This document shows positions 1 through 8,439 of a DNA stretch of 64,000 nt, piece by piece. A program made the position numbers and the translations under genes. Position 1 is the first letter of the stretch. Every line of letters starts with the position of its first letter. The notes beneath the pieces are model-generated. The model had not been told where the DNA came from, made no database searches, and saw only the letters and a list, made by a program, of their open reading frames with translations. The stretch covers positions 186,001 to 250,000 of the forward strand of contig JACJVV010000001.1 in assembly GCA_020637495.1 (NCBI GenBank). Direction: 5' to 3'. The stretch comes from Candidatus Woesearchaeota archaeon. GTDB taxonomy: Archaea > Nanobdellota > Nanobdellia > Woesearchaeales > JACJVV01.

Positions 1-163
1 TCGATTTCAGATCATCAGAAGAGATATACTTGACAGAGCCTTTTGTGGCGACAGGCATGAAGAAAGGTGTCTGGATACTGCCGGATTTAGTACTTAAAAT
101 AGCACTCCTAGCTCTTTTATCCTTATGTGTTATTCGAAACATGCTAATAGAAAAGAACACAAG

Positions 164-174
164 GTTTTTAAATT
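164..174 (+). promoter_or_regulatory. TATA box of aspS
   Basis: An AT-rich element (gtttttaaatt) lies about 25 bp before the ATG at 195. That is the usual archaeal TATA-to-start distance, so the aspS transcript is probably leaderless. It argues against the longer reading frame that begins at 30. Confidence 0.6.
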
Positions 175-194
175 GTTTTAGGTTTTTGACGGGT

Positions 195-1967
195 ATGGAA
201 AATATGAAGACCAGCTATAGAAGCCATAGTTGCGGTGGATTGAGTGCAAAAGAAGTAGATGCAGAAGTATCGCTTGCTGGTTGGGTAGATACACGAAGGG
301 ACCACGGCGGAGTAATATTCATAGACTTGCGTGATAGAGAAGGATTGACACAGATAGTATTCAACCCTGAGTTCAATAAGGATGCTCATGGAAAAGCAGA
401 CCAGCTACGAAGAGAAGATGTCATACAGGTAAAAGGCACAGTCAAGAAAAGGGCTGAGGGTATGGCAAATCCAAGGCTGAAAACTGGTGAGATTGAGGTC
501 TTTATCTCTGAATTGAATATAATAAACAAATCAGAGACCCCTCCTATTGAGATTGATGATAAAAAATTAGCAAATGAAGATTTAAGACTTAAATATAGAT
601 ACCTCGACTTAAGAAGACAGGTCATGAAAGAAAGACTAATCTTCAGGCATAAGGTGGTAACTGCTGCAAGGGAATATTTCAACAGCCAGAATTTCATCGA
701 GATGGAAACACCGCTGATGGTAAAAAGCACACCCGAAGGAGCTCGTGACTATGTCGTGCCGAGCAGGGTAAATCCTGGAAAATTCTATGCATTGCCGCAG
801 AGTCCACAGCTCTACAAACAGATATTGATGATTGCAGGTTTTGACAGATATTATCAGGTAGCAAAATGCCTGCGTGATGAGGATTTAAGACAGGATAGGC
901 AACCTGAACATACACAGTTCGATTTTGAGATGTCATTCGTTTCAGCAGATGATATAAGAGCATTTGTTGAGGGGTTGATGAAGCATATATTCAAGACAAC
1001 CCTAGAAGCTGATCTTGAGAAATTCCCTATACTTACATACAAGGAATCCATGGGAAAATATGGAACTGATAAACCAGACATAAGGTTCAAGCTGGAATTA
1101 TGTGATGTTACAGATATCGTCGTTAAGAGCGACTTTGGTGTATTCAAGGATGTAAAGAACAACGGTGGCATCATAAAATGCATAAACCCTGAAAAAGATC
1201 TGGGAAGGAAAGAGATCGATGGATACATCTCATTCTGCCAGGATTGCGGAGCAAAAGGTATGGCATGGATGCGTGTAGGCGAGAATGGACTTGAAAGCAA
1301 TATCGCTAAATATTTCCCTGAAGATATCCAGAAAGAGCTTATAGGGAAAGTTGGTGCAAAACCTGGAAGCATATTGATGTTTATCGCAGATAAAGAGAAG
1401 AAATGCAACGATGTATTATCAAGATTAAGAGTGAAGCTTGGAGAAGATCTAGGCTTGATAAACAAAGATGAATTCAAGTTCTTATGGGTATATGATTTCC
1501 CTCTCTTCGCATTCAATGAAGAAGTGAACAGATGGGAGCCTGAGCATCACATGTTCTCAATGCCTAAGCAAGAATTCATAGAAACTTTTGACAAGGATCC
1601 AAAACCTGTCATAGGAGATCTATGGGATTTAGTATTGAATGGAACAGAGATGGGTTCTGGAAGCATACGTATCAGCAATCCTGAAATCCAAGAGAGAATA
1701 ATGAAACTTATCGGCATGTCAAAGGAAGAAGCGAATGAGAAATTCGGATTCCTTCTTGAGGCCTACAAATATGGAGGTCCTGTGCACGGAGGCATGGGTC
1801 TTGGTGTTGACAGGATAGTTGCTATGATGAAAGGCATAACTGACATCAGAGAAGTCATAACATTCCCTAAGAACAAGAATGCACAATGCCCTATGGATGA
1901 TTGTCCAAGTGATCTTACGAAAGAACAGCTCAAAGAACTAAGCATCAAGACTGATATCCCTAAATAA
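195..1967 (+). CDS. aspS: Aspartyl-tRNA synthetase, bacterial type
   Basis: Charges tRNA with aspartate in the cytoplasm. The 590-residue product has an N-terminal OB anticodon-binding domain (GWVDTRRDHGGVIFIDLRD), a class II motif 1 region, motif 2 around the CLRDEDLRQDRQPEHTQ stretch, and motif 3 (GMGLGVDRIVAMM). An insert of roughly 130 residues between motifs 2 and 3 corresponds to the GAD domain of bacterial AspRS; ordinary archaeal AspRS is about 430 residues and lacks it. The frame is open back to 30, but the ATG at 195 fits the TATA box; ATG 204 is an alternative. The His in RDHGG, where E. coli has Leu, is associated in bacterial enzymes with non-discriminating AspRS. With gatCAB in the same window it may also charge tRNA-Asn; that is inference. 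Confidence 0.95.
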   Translation: MENMKTSYRSHSCGGLSAKEVDAEVSLAGWVDTRRDHGGVIFIDLRDREGLTQIVFNPEFNKDAHGKADQLRREDVIQVKGTVKKRAEGMANPRLKTGEIEVFISELNIINKSETPPIEIDDKKLANEDLRLKYRYLDLRRQVMKERLIFRHKVVTAAREYFNSQNFIEMETPLMVKSTPEGARDYVVPSRVNPGKFYALPQSPQLYKQILMIAGFDRYYQVAKCLRDEDLRQDRQPEHTQFDFEMSFVSADDIRAFVEGLMKHIFKTTLEADLEKFPILTYKESMGKYGTDKPDIRFKLELCDVTDIVVKSDFGVFKDVKNNGGIIKCINPEKDLGRKEIDGYISFCQDCGAKGMAWMRVGENGLESNIAKYFPEDIQKELIGKVGAKPGSILMFIADKEKKCNDVLSRLRVKLGEDLGLINKDEFKFLWVYDFPLFAFNEEVNRWEPEHHMFSMPKQEFIETFDKDPKPVIGDLWDLVLNGTEMGSGSIRISNPEIQERIMKLIGMSKEEANEKFGFLLEAYKYGGPVHGGMGLGVDRIVAMMKGITDIREVITFPKNKNAQCPMDDCPSDLTKEQLKELSIKTDIPK

Positions 1968-2058
1968 AGCATAAATCAGCTCTTTCATTGTTTCAACTTA
2001 TTCTTTTTCATGATTATATTCAAATAGCATATATTTTATAACTAGGCAATTTTGACAC

Positions 2059-2070
2059 GATATAATAAAT
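2059..2070 (+). promoter_or_regulatory. TATA box of the pnt operon
   Basis: The element gatataataaat ends 19 bp before the ATG at 2089, consistent with a leaderless start for the transhydrogenase operon. The preceding 90 bp after aspS holds no gene that I can see. Confidence 0.5.
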
Positions 2071-2088
2071 GCATAATAGATGATATAA

Positions 2089-3264
2089 ATGATCATTGCA
2101 ATACCAAAAGAGAAGGATGATACAAGGGTTTCAGCTACTCCTAAGACCATAAAACAGATGATCGCTGCAGGATATAAGGTAAGAGTGCAAGCAAAAGCCG
2201 GAGAGCATTGCAACATATCTGATAATGAGTTCAAAGAAGCTGGAGCTGAAATCGCACCCAACCAGAAGACTGCACTTGAAGGTGCTGATTTAGTCTTAGC
2301 AGTAAATTCTCCAAGCAAAGATATAATCGACAGATTGAATAAATGCATATGGGTGTCATTGTTCGATCCAGGCGATGCAAACACGATAAAGAAATGCATC
2401 AAGAAGAAGATAGATGTTTTCTCGCTCAACTTAATCCCGAGAATAACAAGAGCACAAAGCATGGATGTACTAAGCAGCCAGAGCAATATTGCAGGATACA
2501 AGGCAGTTATCATGGGAGCATATCTTTCACCAAAGATATTCCCGCTGATGATGACAGCAGCAGGAACAATAAACCCTGCAAAGGTAGTCATACTAGGTGC
2601 AGGAGTGGCTGGATTGCAAGCCATTGCTACAGCAAAAAGATTAGGTGCATTGGTAGAAGTATCTGACGTAAGACCTGAAGTAAAAGAACAGATAGAAAGC
2701 TTAGGTGGAAAATTCATAGAAATCCCATTGACTATTGAAGAGAAGAAAAAGGCATCTGACAAGAATGGTTATGCTGGAGAGATATCCAAGGATTACCTGA
2801 AAAGACAAGCTGAAGAAGTCGCTAAAAGACTTGAGGCAGCAGACATAGTGATAACAACTGCGTTAGTTGCAGGAAAGAAAGCGCCAACCTTGATAACGTC
2901 AGAGATGGTCAACAGGATGCAGACAGGCAGTGTCATAGTCGATCTTGCAGCATTGCAGGGAGGAAACTGTGCATTGACGGAACCTGGAAAGATAGTGACC
3001 AAGAACGGAGTCAAGATTGTAGGGCATACAAATTATCCAGGAAGTGTTGCAGTGCATTCAACGCAGATGTTTGCATCAAATATATTCAATTTCGTGAAAC
3101 TGCTAATAATTGATCCTAAAAATAAAGAGAAAAAGATAAACATAGATGATGAGATAATAAAAGCCACAATGATAACAAAAGATGGTAAGATAATGAATTC
3201 AATCACGAAAAATCTTATTGATGGTTCAGATGGAACAGAAGATATGGAGAAGAAGAGAAAATGA
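2089..3264 (+). CDS. pntAA: NAD(P) transhydrogenase, soluble alpha subunit (domain I)
   Basis: NAD(H)-binding dI component of the proton-translocating transhydrogenase, which exchanges hydride between NAD(H) and NADP(H) at the membrane. The 391-residue protein begins with an alanine-dehydrogenase/PntA N-terminal domain (MIIAIPKEKDDTRVSATP), has a Rossmann fold with VVILGAGVAGLQAIATAKRLG, and a conserved IVDLAALQGGNC segment. The last 40 residues are lysine-rich and variable. It overlaps the next gene by ATGA, so the three genes are translationally coupled. The separate dI polypeptide matches the three-subunit layout known from Rhodospirillum rather than the fused E. coli PntA. Confidence 0.94.
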   Translation: MIIAIPKEKDDTRVSATPKTIKQMIAAGYKVRVQAKAGEHCNISDNEFKEAGAEIAPNQKTALEGADLVLAVNSPSKDIIDRLNKCIWVSLFDPGDANTIKKCIKKKIDVFSLNLIPRITRAQSMDVLSSQSNIAGYKAVIMGAYLSPKIFPLMMTAAGTINPAKVVILGAGVAGLQAIATAKRLGALVEVSDVRPEVKEQIESLGGKFIEIPLTIEEKKKASDKNGYAGEISKDYLKRQAEEVAKRLEAADIVITTALVAGKKAPTLITSEMVNRMQTGSVIVDLAALQGGNCALTEPGKIVTKNGVKIVGHTNYPGSVAVHSTQMFASNIFNFVKLLIIDPKNKEKKINIDDEIIKATMITKDGKIMNSITKNLIDGSDGTEDMEKKRK

Positions 3265-3536
3265 TCGAGATACTATACTTAGTAACAGCATTCGTACTCG
3301 CGTGCTTTGTAGGGTATGAGATGATAACAAAAGTCCCGCCTACTCTTCATACACCATTGATGTCCGGAACAAATGCCATCTCTGGTATTATAATAATAGG
3401 TGCTCTTGCAGCGCTTGCATATGTAAAGAATCCGCTTGCAAACATAATCGGACTTGTTGCATTGATAATGGCCACTATAAATGTCGTCGGTGGATTCATG
3501 GTCACAAACAGGATGTTGAGGATGTTCAAGAAATGA
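3261..3536 (+). CDS. pntAB: NAD(P) transhydrogenase, membrane alpha subunit (PntAB)
   Basis: Short membrane subunit (91 residues) corresponding to the C-terminal helices of fused PntA and forming part of the proton channel (dII). Three hydrophobic helices are visible (about residues 3-18, 34-53 and 59-80), with a conserved PPTLHTPLMSGTNAISG motif between the first two. Start and stop overlap both neighbours by ATGA. Without the other subunits it would have no function, and the tight coupling agrees with that. Confidence 0.93.
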   Translation: MIEILYLVTAFVLACFVGYEMITKVPPTLHTPLMSGTNAISGIIIIGALAALAYVKNPLANIIGLVALIMATINVVGGFMVTNRMLRMFKK

Positions 3537-4969
3537 GCTTCACTGAAGTATTTGCACAGAATATAGAATTGATGGCAGGGATAGTTTATCTAGTAGCTGC
3601 AATACTGTTCATCATCGGGATAAAACAGCTATCAAAAATAAAGACTGCTGCTAACGGAAACATCATCTCAGCAATAGCCATGCTAATTGCTATAATAATC
3701 ACAGCAATAAAATTGAATATCGATAATCCTGCAGTAATCCAATGGCCTTTCATCATAGCAGGAATAATAATCGGCACCATTATAGGGTATTTCCTTGCTG
3801 TCAAGATAAAGATGACTGCCATGCCTCAGCTTGTTGCAATATTCAACGGATTCGGAGGAGGTGCAAGCGTGTTTGTTGCATTGGCCTATTTCCTATTCAA
3901 AGGGGATGCATTGTTAAGCAATGTAGATATGATAACTGTGGTGCTCAGCTGTCTTATCGGTATAATAACATTCAGCGGTAGCATGGTGGCGTTTGCAAAA
4001 CTTCAAGGATTGATAGATGGGCAACCAATCATGTTCCCTGGAAGCCATATCCTTAATCTAATGCTTGCGATAGGAACAATTGCATTAGGTTATCTTGCTG
4101 TTGTTCAACAGGCAACATTCAGCAACGCAGTATTATTCTTGCTCCTATTGACAGGAATAGCTTTCGTCTTAGGGATATTGCTTGTCACACCGATTGGAGG
4201 AGCTGACATGCCAGTAGTGATTGCATTGCTCAACGCATACAGCGGCATTGCAGCTGCAATGACTGGTTTTGTCCTTGGGAATATTCTTCTTATAATTGCT
4301 GGTTCTCTTGTAGGTGCATCAGGCATAATATTGACAAGGATAATGTGCAAGGCCATGAACCGTTCACTTGCAAATGTATTGTTTGGTGGTTTTGGGCAGC
4401 ATGAATCCAACGTCAGCAAAGACAAGAGTGAATATCAAAATATAAAATCAACTTCACCTGAAGAAGTAGCAGCAATATTGGATGCAGCGCAGAACGTAAT
4501 AATAGTTCCAGGCTATGGAATGGCAGTCTCGCAAGCGCAGAATGCTGTAAGAGATGTGTTCCATACCCTTGAGAAGAAAGGCGCAAATGTTGAATTCGCT
4601 ATCCATCCTGTTGCAGGAAGGATGCCAGGTCACATGAATGTATTGCTTGCTGAAGCTGACATACCTTATGATAAGATGAAAGACCTTGATTCCATCAATG
4701 ATTCATTCAAACAGACTGATGTCGTCATAATACTTGGAGCAAATGATGTAGTAAATCCATCAGCCACTGAAGATAAGTCAAGCCCGATATATGGCATGCC
4801 TATATTAAATGTACATGAAGCTAAGACTGTTATTGTAGTCAAGAGAAGCCTAAGCCCAGGTTTTGCAGGCATAAAGAACCCATTGTTTGAGAAAGAGAAC
4901 ACATTGATGATGTTTGCAGATGCAAAAGAGGCAATGGCAAAGCTCAATACTGAACTTAAAGAGTTATGA
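3533..4969 (+). CDS. pntB: NAD(P) transhydrogenase beta subunit
   Basis: Carries the rest of the membrane proton channel and the NADP(H)-binding dIII domain; 478 residues, usual for PntB. Residues 1-280 contain about nine hydrophobic helices, including a glycine-rich GGGASVFVALAYF segment. The C-terminal third holds the NADP fold: IIVPGYGMAVSQAQ, then IHPVAGRMPGHMNVLLAEA and a VVIILGANDVVNP segment, all typical of dIII. Last gene of the operon. It implies a membrane ion gradient that can drive NADPH formation. Confidence 0.95.
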   Translation: MSFTEVFAQNIELMAGIVYLVAAILFIIGIKQLSKIKTAANGNIISAIAMLIAIIITAIKLNIDNPAVIQWPFIIAGIIIGTIIGYFLAVKIKMTAMPQLVAIFNGFGGGASVFVALAYFLFKGDALLSNVDMITVVLSCLIGIITFSGSMVAFAKLQGLIDGQPIMFPGSHILNLMLAIGTIALGYLAVVQQATFSNAVLFLLLLTGIAFVLGILLVTPIGGADMPVVIALLNAYSGIAAAMTGFVLGNILLIIAGSLVGASGIILTRIMCKAMNRSLANVLFGGFGQHESNVSKDKSEYQNIKSTSPEEVAAILDAAQNVIIVPGYGMAVSQAQNAVRDVFHTLEKKGANVEFAIHPVAGRMPGHMNVLLAEADIPYDKMKDLDSINDSFKQTDVVIILGANDVVNPSATEDKSSPIYGMPILNVHEAKTVIVVKRSLSPGFAGIKNPLFEKENTLMMFADAKEAMAKLNTELKEL

Positions 4970-5014
4970 TTCTAGCATAATCTATTGTTTATTTTCTTGA
5001 GTTAGAATTAAATG

Positions 5015-5398
5015 TCAAATATTTCTTTCTAAGAAAACTTTAAGTGATTCCAGATCATTTCTATCCTTGTCGTAATGATATGTCTTTATCCCGCATGATT
5101 CTGCTGATTTTATCGCATCAAGATTATGCTCAAAATATATGACTTGCGATGGATCAAGATTAAACTTATGGAGAAGAATCGTATAGTATTCTGGATTTGA
5201 TTTGTTTGGGTTATTGCATAATGTAAACACTTCATAAGGCATGTCCACAATCCCTAACTCTTTCTGCTTCTCTGGAGTTGCATTTGTAAGTATCAATTTC
5301 TTGTTTGGAAAGCTATCAAGAATCTCCTGCATCGCATCATTCTTTCCACTTTCAGTGACAAAAGTGTTCCATGCATCTACAAATATTATTTTCTCCAT
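5015..5398 (-). CDS. HAD-like protein, probably degenerate
   Basis: A 127-residue protein with the outline of a small HAD hydrolase: motif I region FVDAWNTFV, motif II LILTNAT, and a C-terminal VIYFEHNLDAIKSAESCGI segment where HAD enzymes hold the metal-binding acids. In motif I the second Asp of DxD is Trp, so ordinary phosphatase chemistry is doubtful. The frame is open 26 residues further upstream, but the ATG at 5398 lies just downstream of a GGAGGAGG ribosome-binding site and begins the conserved fold. It is divergent from the glycosyltransferase at 5492. Function unknown. Confidence 0.7.
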   Translation of the reverse strand: MEKIIFVDAWNTFVTESGKNDAMQEILDSFPNKKLILTNATPEKQKELGIVDMPYEVFTLCNNPNKSNPEYYTILLHKFNLDPSQVIYFEHNLDAIKSAESCGIKTYHYDKDRNDLESLKVFLERNI

Positions 5399-5491
5399 GA
5401 ATCTGCTATACCTCCTCCATTTATTAAGTTTCTTGATTATAGAACATGAGCATAGAAAACAATATAAACATTCCAAATCACGAGGGAAGAT

Positions 5492-6181
5492 ATGAAATTA
5501 TCAATACTAATACCGGTGTACAATGAAGAAAAAAGCGTCAAAAAGCTAATTGATATCGTGAAGAAAGTAGATATAGGCAAGGTCCAGAAGGAGATTGTTG
5601 TCGTCGATGATGGAAGCAGCGATAAGACATTAGAAGTCCTTAAGAAAATCAAGGGCATCAAATTGGTCGGTCATAAGAAAAATTCTGGTAAAGGGATGGC
5701 AATAAGGACAGCGATAAAACATGCCACAGGTGATATAATTATAATACAGGATGCTGATCTTGAATATGACCCTAATGAATACAAGATACTTATTGAGCCA
5801 ATAATAAAAGGAAAGGCAGATGTCGTCTATGGCTCAAGAAGATTGAAGAAAAGCAACAAGAAGCATTCAGGAATATCATTCTATATAGGAGGAGTAGGAC
5901 TAACTGTGATAACAAATATCTTATACCCTAATGCAAACATAACCGATGAACCTACATGCTACAAAGTATTCAAAACTGATATATTGAAGGATATAAAACT
6001 CAGATGCAAAAAATTTGAATTCTGTCCTGAGGTTACAGCAAAGGTCCTCAAAAAGGGGATAAAGATATATGAGGTTCCGATATCATATTATCCAAGATCT
6101 ACTGCTGAAGGTAAAAAGATAAAGTGGCAGGATGGAATAGAAGCAGTCTGGACACTGGTCAAGTACAGATTCATGAATTAA
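5492..6181 (+). CDS. Family 2 glycosyltransferase, dolichol-phosphate sugar synthase-like
   Basis: Probably transfers a sugar from a nucleotide donor to a polyprenyl/dolichyl phosphate at the inner membrane face. The 229-residue GT-A domain starts with LSILIPVYNEEKS, followed by IVVVDDGSSDKT, the metal-binding DADLEYDP, and VVYGSRRL, as in DPM1/ArnC-type enzymes. It has no C-terminal membrane anchor, like soluble DPM1. A gaggga ribosome-binding site precedes the ATG and a TATA-like aatataaac lies about 25 bp upstream. The next gene is the STT3-like membrane protein, which suggests supply of a lipid-linked sugar for protein or lipid glycosylation. Confidence 0.88.
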   Translation: MKLSILIPVYNEEKSVKKLIDIVKKVDIGKVQKEIVVVDDGSSDKTLEVLKKIKGIKLVGHKKNSGKGMAIRTAIKHATGDIIIIQDADLEYDPNEYKILIEPIIKGKADVVYGSRRLKKSNKKHSGISFYIGGVGLTVITNILYPNANITDEPTCYKVFKTDILKDIKLRCKKFEFCPEVTAKVLKKGIKIYEVPISYYPRSTAEGKKIKWQDGIEAVWTLVKYRFMN

Positions 6182-6237
6182 GTCCAGCATCATTATATTA
6201 TTAAAATATATCTCAAAAGAGGAAAAGGGGGAAACAA

Positions 6238-8100
6238 ATGATACTTACAATCTTAATATTTTTTCTGATAATAATATGGTTAGGATTAGGCATCAAATAT
6301 GGCTTGGGATTAAAGTTTGACAATTTCTTTGAAGAGATAGTCCTTATCCTAGGGATAGGGTTAGGCACCTTTCCAATATTAGGAGTAACGCTAAATATCA
6401 TCAATATACCTTTGCATTGGGGGATATTCCTTGCAATATCAGCAATAGGAATAATAATATGGTTTCTAAAGATAAAAAAAATAAGATTCAATGTTGAAGA
6501 TCTGGACATAAGGGACAATTGGAGATTTGCAATCATATTAGTTATGTTCTTGATATACTTCTGGGTAATGCTCTCTGGTTCATTCGCTTATCCTTATCTT
6601 GAAGATGATGACCCTTGGAGCCATGCGATGAGTGCAAAATATGTCGCTGTTGAAATGACAACTGATGAGCCTTCAACATATGACTTCCATTATCTTGATC
6701 CCTATCCTCCAAGCTACAGCATAATGATGGGGATCCTGAATCAGACAAACAATTCGATATATACTACATTAAAGCTCGTGAATGCCATACTGATTGCTTT
6801 GGGTCTTCTGTTCTTTTTCTTTTTTGCAAAACATTTCCTAAAAGATGAGACAAAAGCATTGTTTGCCACATTCATACTTTTCATACTGCCTTCATTCATG
6901 AGCCATTTCATATGGTCGCAGACACTTGCATTGATACTTTTCTTTCCGGCTTGGTATTGCATAGAGAAAGCAGGCAGATTGGATATTAAATCATTTGCAA
7001 AACCTGATAAACTACTCAATAAGTGGAATATCACTGCAGGAATAATAATCGCAAGCATACTTGTCACTCAACCAAGTTCTGCATTTGTCTTCATGGTGAT
7101 GACTGCGATCATGTTCATTGTGAGAGCGCTAAATAAGGATTACAACATTGCTGTTCCTGTTATATTAGGGAGCATTATAGCAGGAGCAATTTATTGGATC
7201 CCTATGATGATAAGATATGGATTAAGGGATATGCTTGTAAAGGTCGGGCTCATGCAGGATTATCTCACTGGAGCTAATGTGGATACTTCAGGAGGCGTAA
7301 TATATAGCCTCATGGATTTCATCAATGCTCCATCTGCAAGCAGGATAGATCAAGCTACTGGATGGGGATGGGTAATATCCCTATTACTCTTGTTCGGGAT
7401 AGTTATGGTCCTATTGAATTATAAAAAACTCAAATCAAAAGATCATATCCTTGTAGCTTTAATATGGATGGTATTCACAATCTTAGGTACCGAGAGCAAT
7501 GCCTTGCCTGTCAAGCTCCTTCCACATAGATTCTGGGTATTCATGGCGATACCTGTAGCTATATTAGTCGCTGAAGGGATGAAGATAATATTAAATTCAT
7601 TCAAGGATAAGACTACAAAATATGTTGTTGTTGGTGTAATCATAGCTGCAATAGTATTAACTTCAGGAGTCCCAAAATACCTGATGCAAACATCACCTAC
7701 GTGGACAGCAGGAGCTGATGTAAGCAGGGATGAGGCAATAGGATTATCATGGCTGCAGAACGACAAAGGAGCAAAGACTTTCATGATGGTTGATTGGCAT
7801 GATGGTCATGCTATAGGTAATGACGCATTCAGCTGCATGTGGTGCACTGATGTAGTTGAGTTTAGAAGAGGAATATGGAATAAGACATTGGATGAGATAA
7901 ATGCATTCCTTGATGAGAATGATTACAAATATCTTGCTTTTGGAAGTTTCACCATGAGAAATTATGCAACCAGATATGGTGCGGATGCAATGCAGGAATG
8001 GATAGATGCATTCATTGCAGACCTGCAGAATTCTACATATTTCACTGTAGCTTATCAGAATGAGAGCGTAATAATACTGGAGAATAGTAAGTTCGAGTGA
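6238..8100 (+). CDS. STT3/AglB-like membrane glycosyltransferase (divergent)
   Basis: A 620-residue polytopic membrane protein with 11-13 hydrophobic helices in the first 490 residues and a soluble tail. The first external loop contains EDDDPWSHAMSAKYV (from residue 122), resembling the acidic metal-binding loop of oligosaccharyltransferases. The tail has a FMMVDWHDGHAIG segment (about residue 515), which resembles the WWDYG acceptor-binding motif. I read it as an OST-like enzyme that moves glycan from lipid to protein, but the match is by motif shape only and another GT-C family is possible. An aaaaggggg ribosome-binding site sits just before the start. It follows the DPM-like enzyme. Confidence 0.6.
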   Translation: MILTILIFFLIIIWLGLGIKYGLGLKFDNFFEEIVLILGIGLGTFPILGVTLNIINIPLHWGIFLAISAIGIIIWFLKIKKIRFNVEDLDIRDNWRFAIILVMFLIYFWVMLSGSFAYPYLEDDDPWSHAMSAKYVAVEMTTDEPSTYDFHYLDPYPPSYSIMMGILNQTNNSIYTTLKLVNAILIALGLLFFFFFAKHFLKDETKALFATFILFILPSFMSHFIWSQTLALILFFPAWYCIEKAGRLDIKSFAKPDKLLNKWNITAGIIIASILVTQPSSAFVFMVMTAIMFIVRALNKDYNIAVPVILGSIIAGAIYWIPMMIRYGLRDMLVKVGLMQDYLTGANVDTSGGVIYSLMDFINAPSASRIDQATGWGWVISLLLLFGIVMVLLNYKKLKSKDHILVALIWMVFTILGTESNALPVKLLPHRFWVFMAIPVAILVAEGMKIILNSFKDKTTKYVVVGVIIAAIVLTSGVPKYLMQTSPTWTAGADVSRDEAIGLSWLQNDKGAKTFMMVDWHDGHAIGNDAFSCMWCTDVVEFRRGIWNKTLDEINAFLDENDYKYLAFGSFTMRNYATRYGADAMQEWIDAFIADLQNSTYFTVAYQNESVIILENSKFE

Positions 8101-8139
8101 AGAGAAAATCAAACAGCAAGATAAATTTTGAAAAGAAAA

Positions 8140-8256
8140 GGTGGACAGCGAATTCCGTCTCCCGTTCATAAGAACAGTACGCAGGAAAACGTCGGATCGT
8201 TTTACTTCTGGGTTCGAAATGAGACCAGGTAGGACCAATCCACTATGACCGTCCAA
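8140..8256 (-). rRNA. rrf: 5S ribosomal RNA
   Basis: The minus strand reads as a 5S rRNA of about 116 nt. Terminal bases 8255-8249 pair with 8148-8142 to form helix I (seven pairs including one G-U). The conserved loop region CCTACCTGGTCTCATTTCGA followed by ACCCAGAAGTAAAA is present, as is GCGTACTG further on. A TATA box lies at 8271-8286 and the 3' side runs into T-rich sequence (cttttcttttc on the minus strand). It stands alone, opposite in strand to both neighbours, and no 16S, 23S or tRNA gene is next to it. Confidence 0.93.
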
Positions 8257-8270
8257 ACAGAAATAACCAA

Positions 8271-8286
8271 TATTTATTTATAAATG
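8271..8286 (-). promoter_or_regulatory. TATA box of the 5S rRNA gene
   Basis: On the minus strand this reads catttataaataaata, about 25 bp before the predicted 5S 5' end at 8256. The gene therefore appears to have its own promoter. Confidence 0.65.
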
Positions 8287-8368
8287 TTTCGGTATTTAGG
8301 ACATAACAGTAGTGACAAAGATATACTGAGGAAATAAGCATACTATACTCTTGAAATAGCAAAAGTAA

Positions 8369-8382
8369 GTTATTTAAATAAC
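8369..8382 (+). promoter_or_regulatory. Palindromic TATA element before the sugar nucleotidyltransferase
   Basis: GTTATTTAAATAAC is a perfect 14-bp palindrome containing a TATA-like core. If used for transcription, RNA would start near 8400, leaving a leader of about 40 nt that contains the inverted repeat at 8406-8423 and the ribosome-binding site. Confidence 0.45.
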
Positions 8383-8405
8383 GGGAATCTGGATTTATCT
8401 GATAA

Positions 8406-8423
8406 AATGTTCTATTGAACATT
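8406..8423 (+). promoter_or_regulatory. Inverted repeat in the nucleotidyltransferase leader
   Basis: AATGTTC and GAACATT are perfect seven-base complements separated by TATT. The repeat ends a few bases before the AGGGGTGG ribosome-binding site of the gene starting at 8440. It could be a protein operator or an RNA stem-loop that affects translation. Confidence 0.45.
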
Positions 8424-8439
8424 AACAAGGGGTGGATTA

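Noticed and set aside
30..194. Upstream extension of the aspS frame (55 codons)
   Set aside because: Hydrophobic, not AspRS-like, and the TATA box at 164-174 lies inside it, so it would be upstream of the transcript start.
854..1516. 220-codon open frame on the minus strand inside aspS
   Set aside because: Fully antisense to a clear gene; product is Ser/Phe-rich without motifs, as expected for a frame shadow.
1998..2762. 254-codon open frame on the minus strand over pntAA
   Set aside because: Antisense to a conserved gene with correct start signals; no motif in the translated frame.
7747..8256. 169-codon minus-strand frame covering the 5S gene
   Set aside because: It lies over the 5S rRNA and the end of the STT3-like gene; the rRNA explains the sequence.
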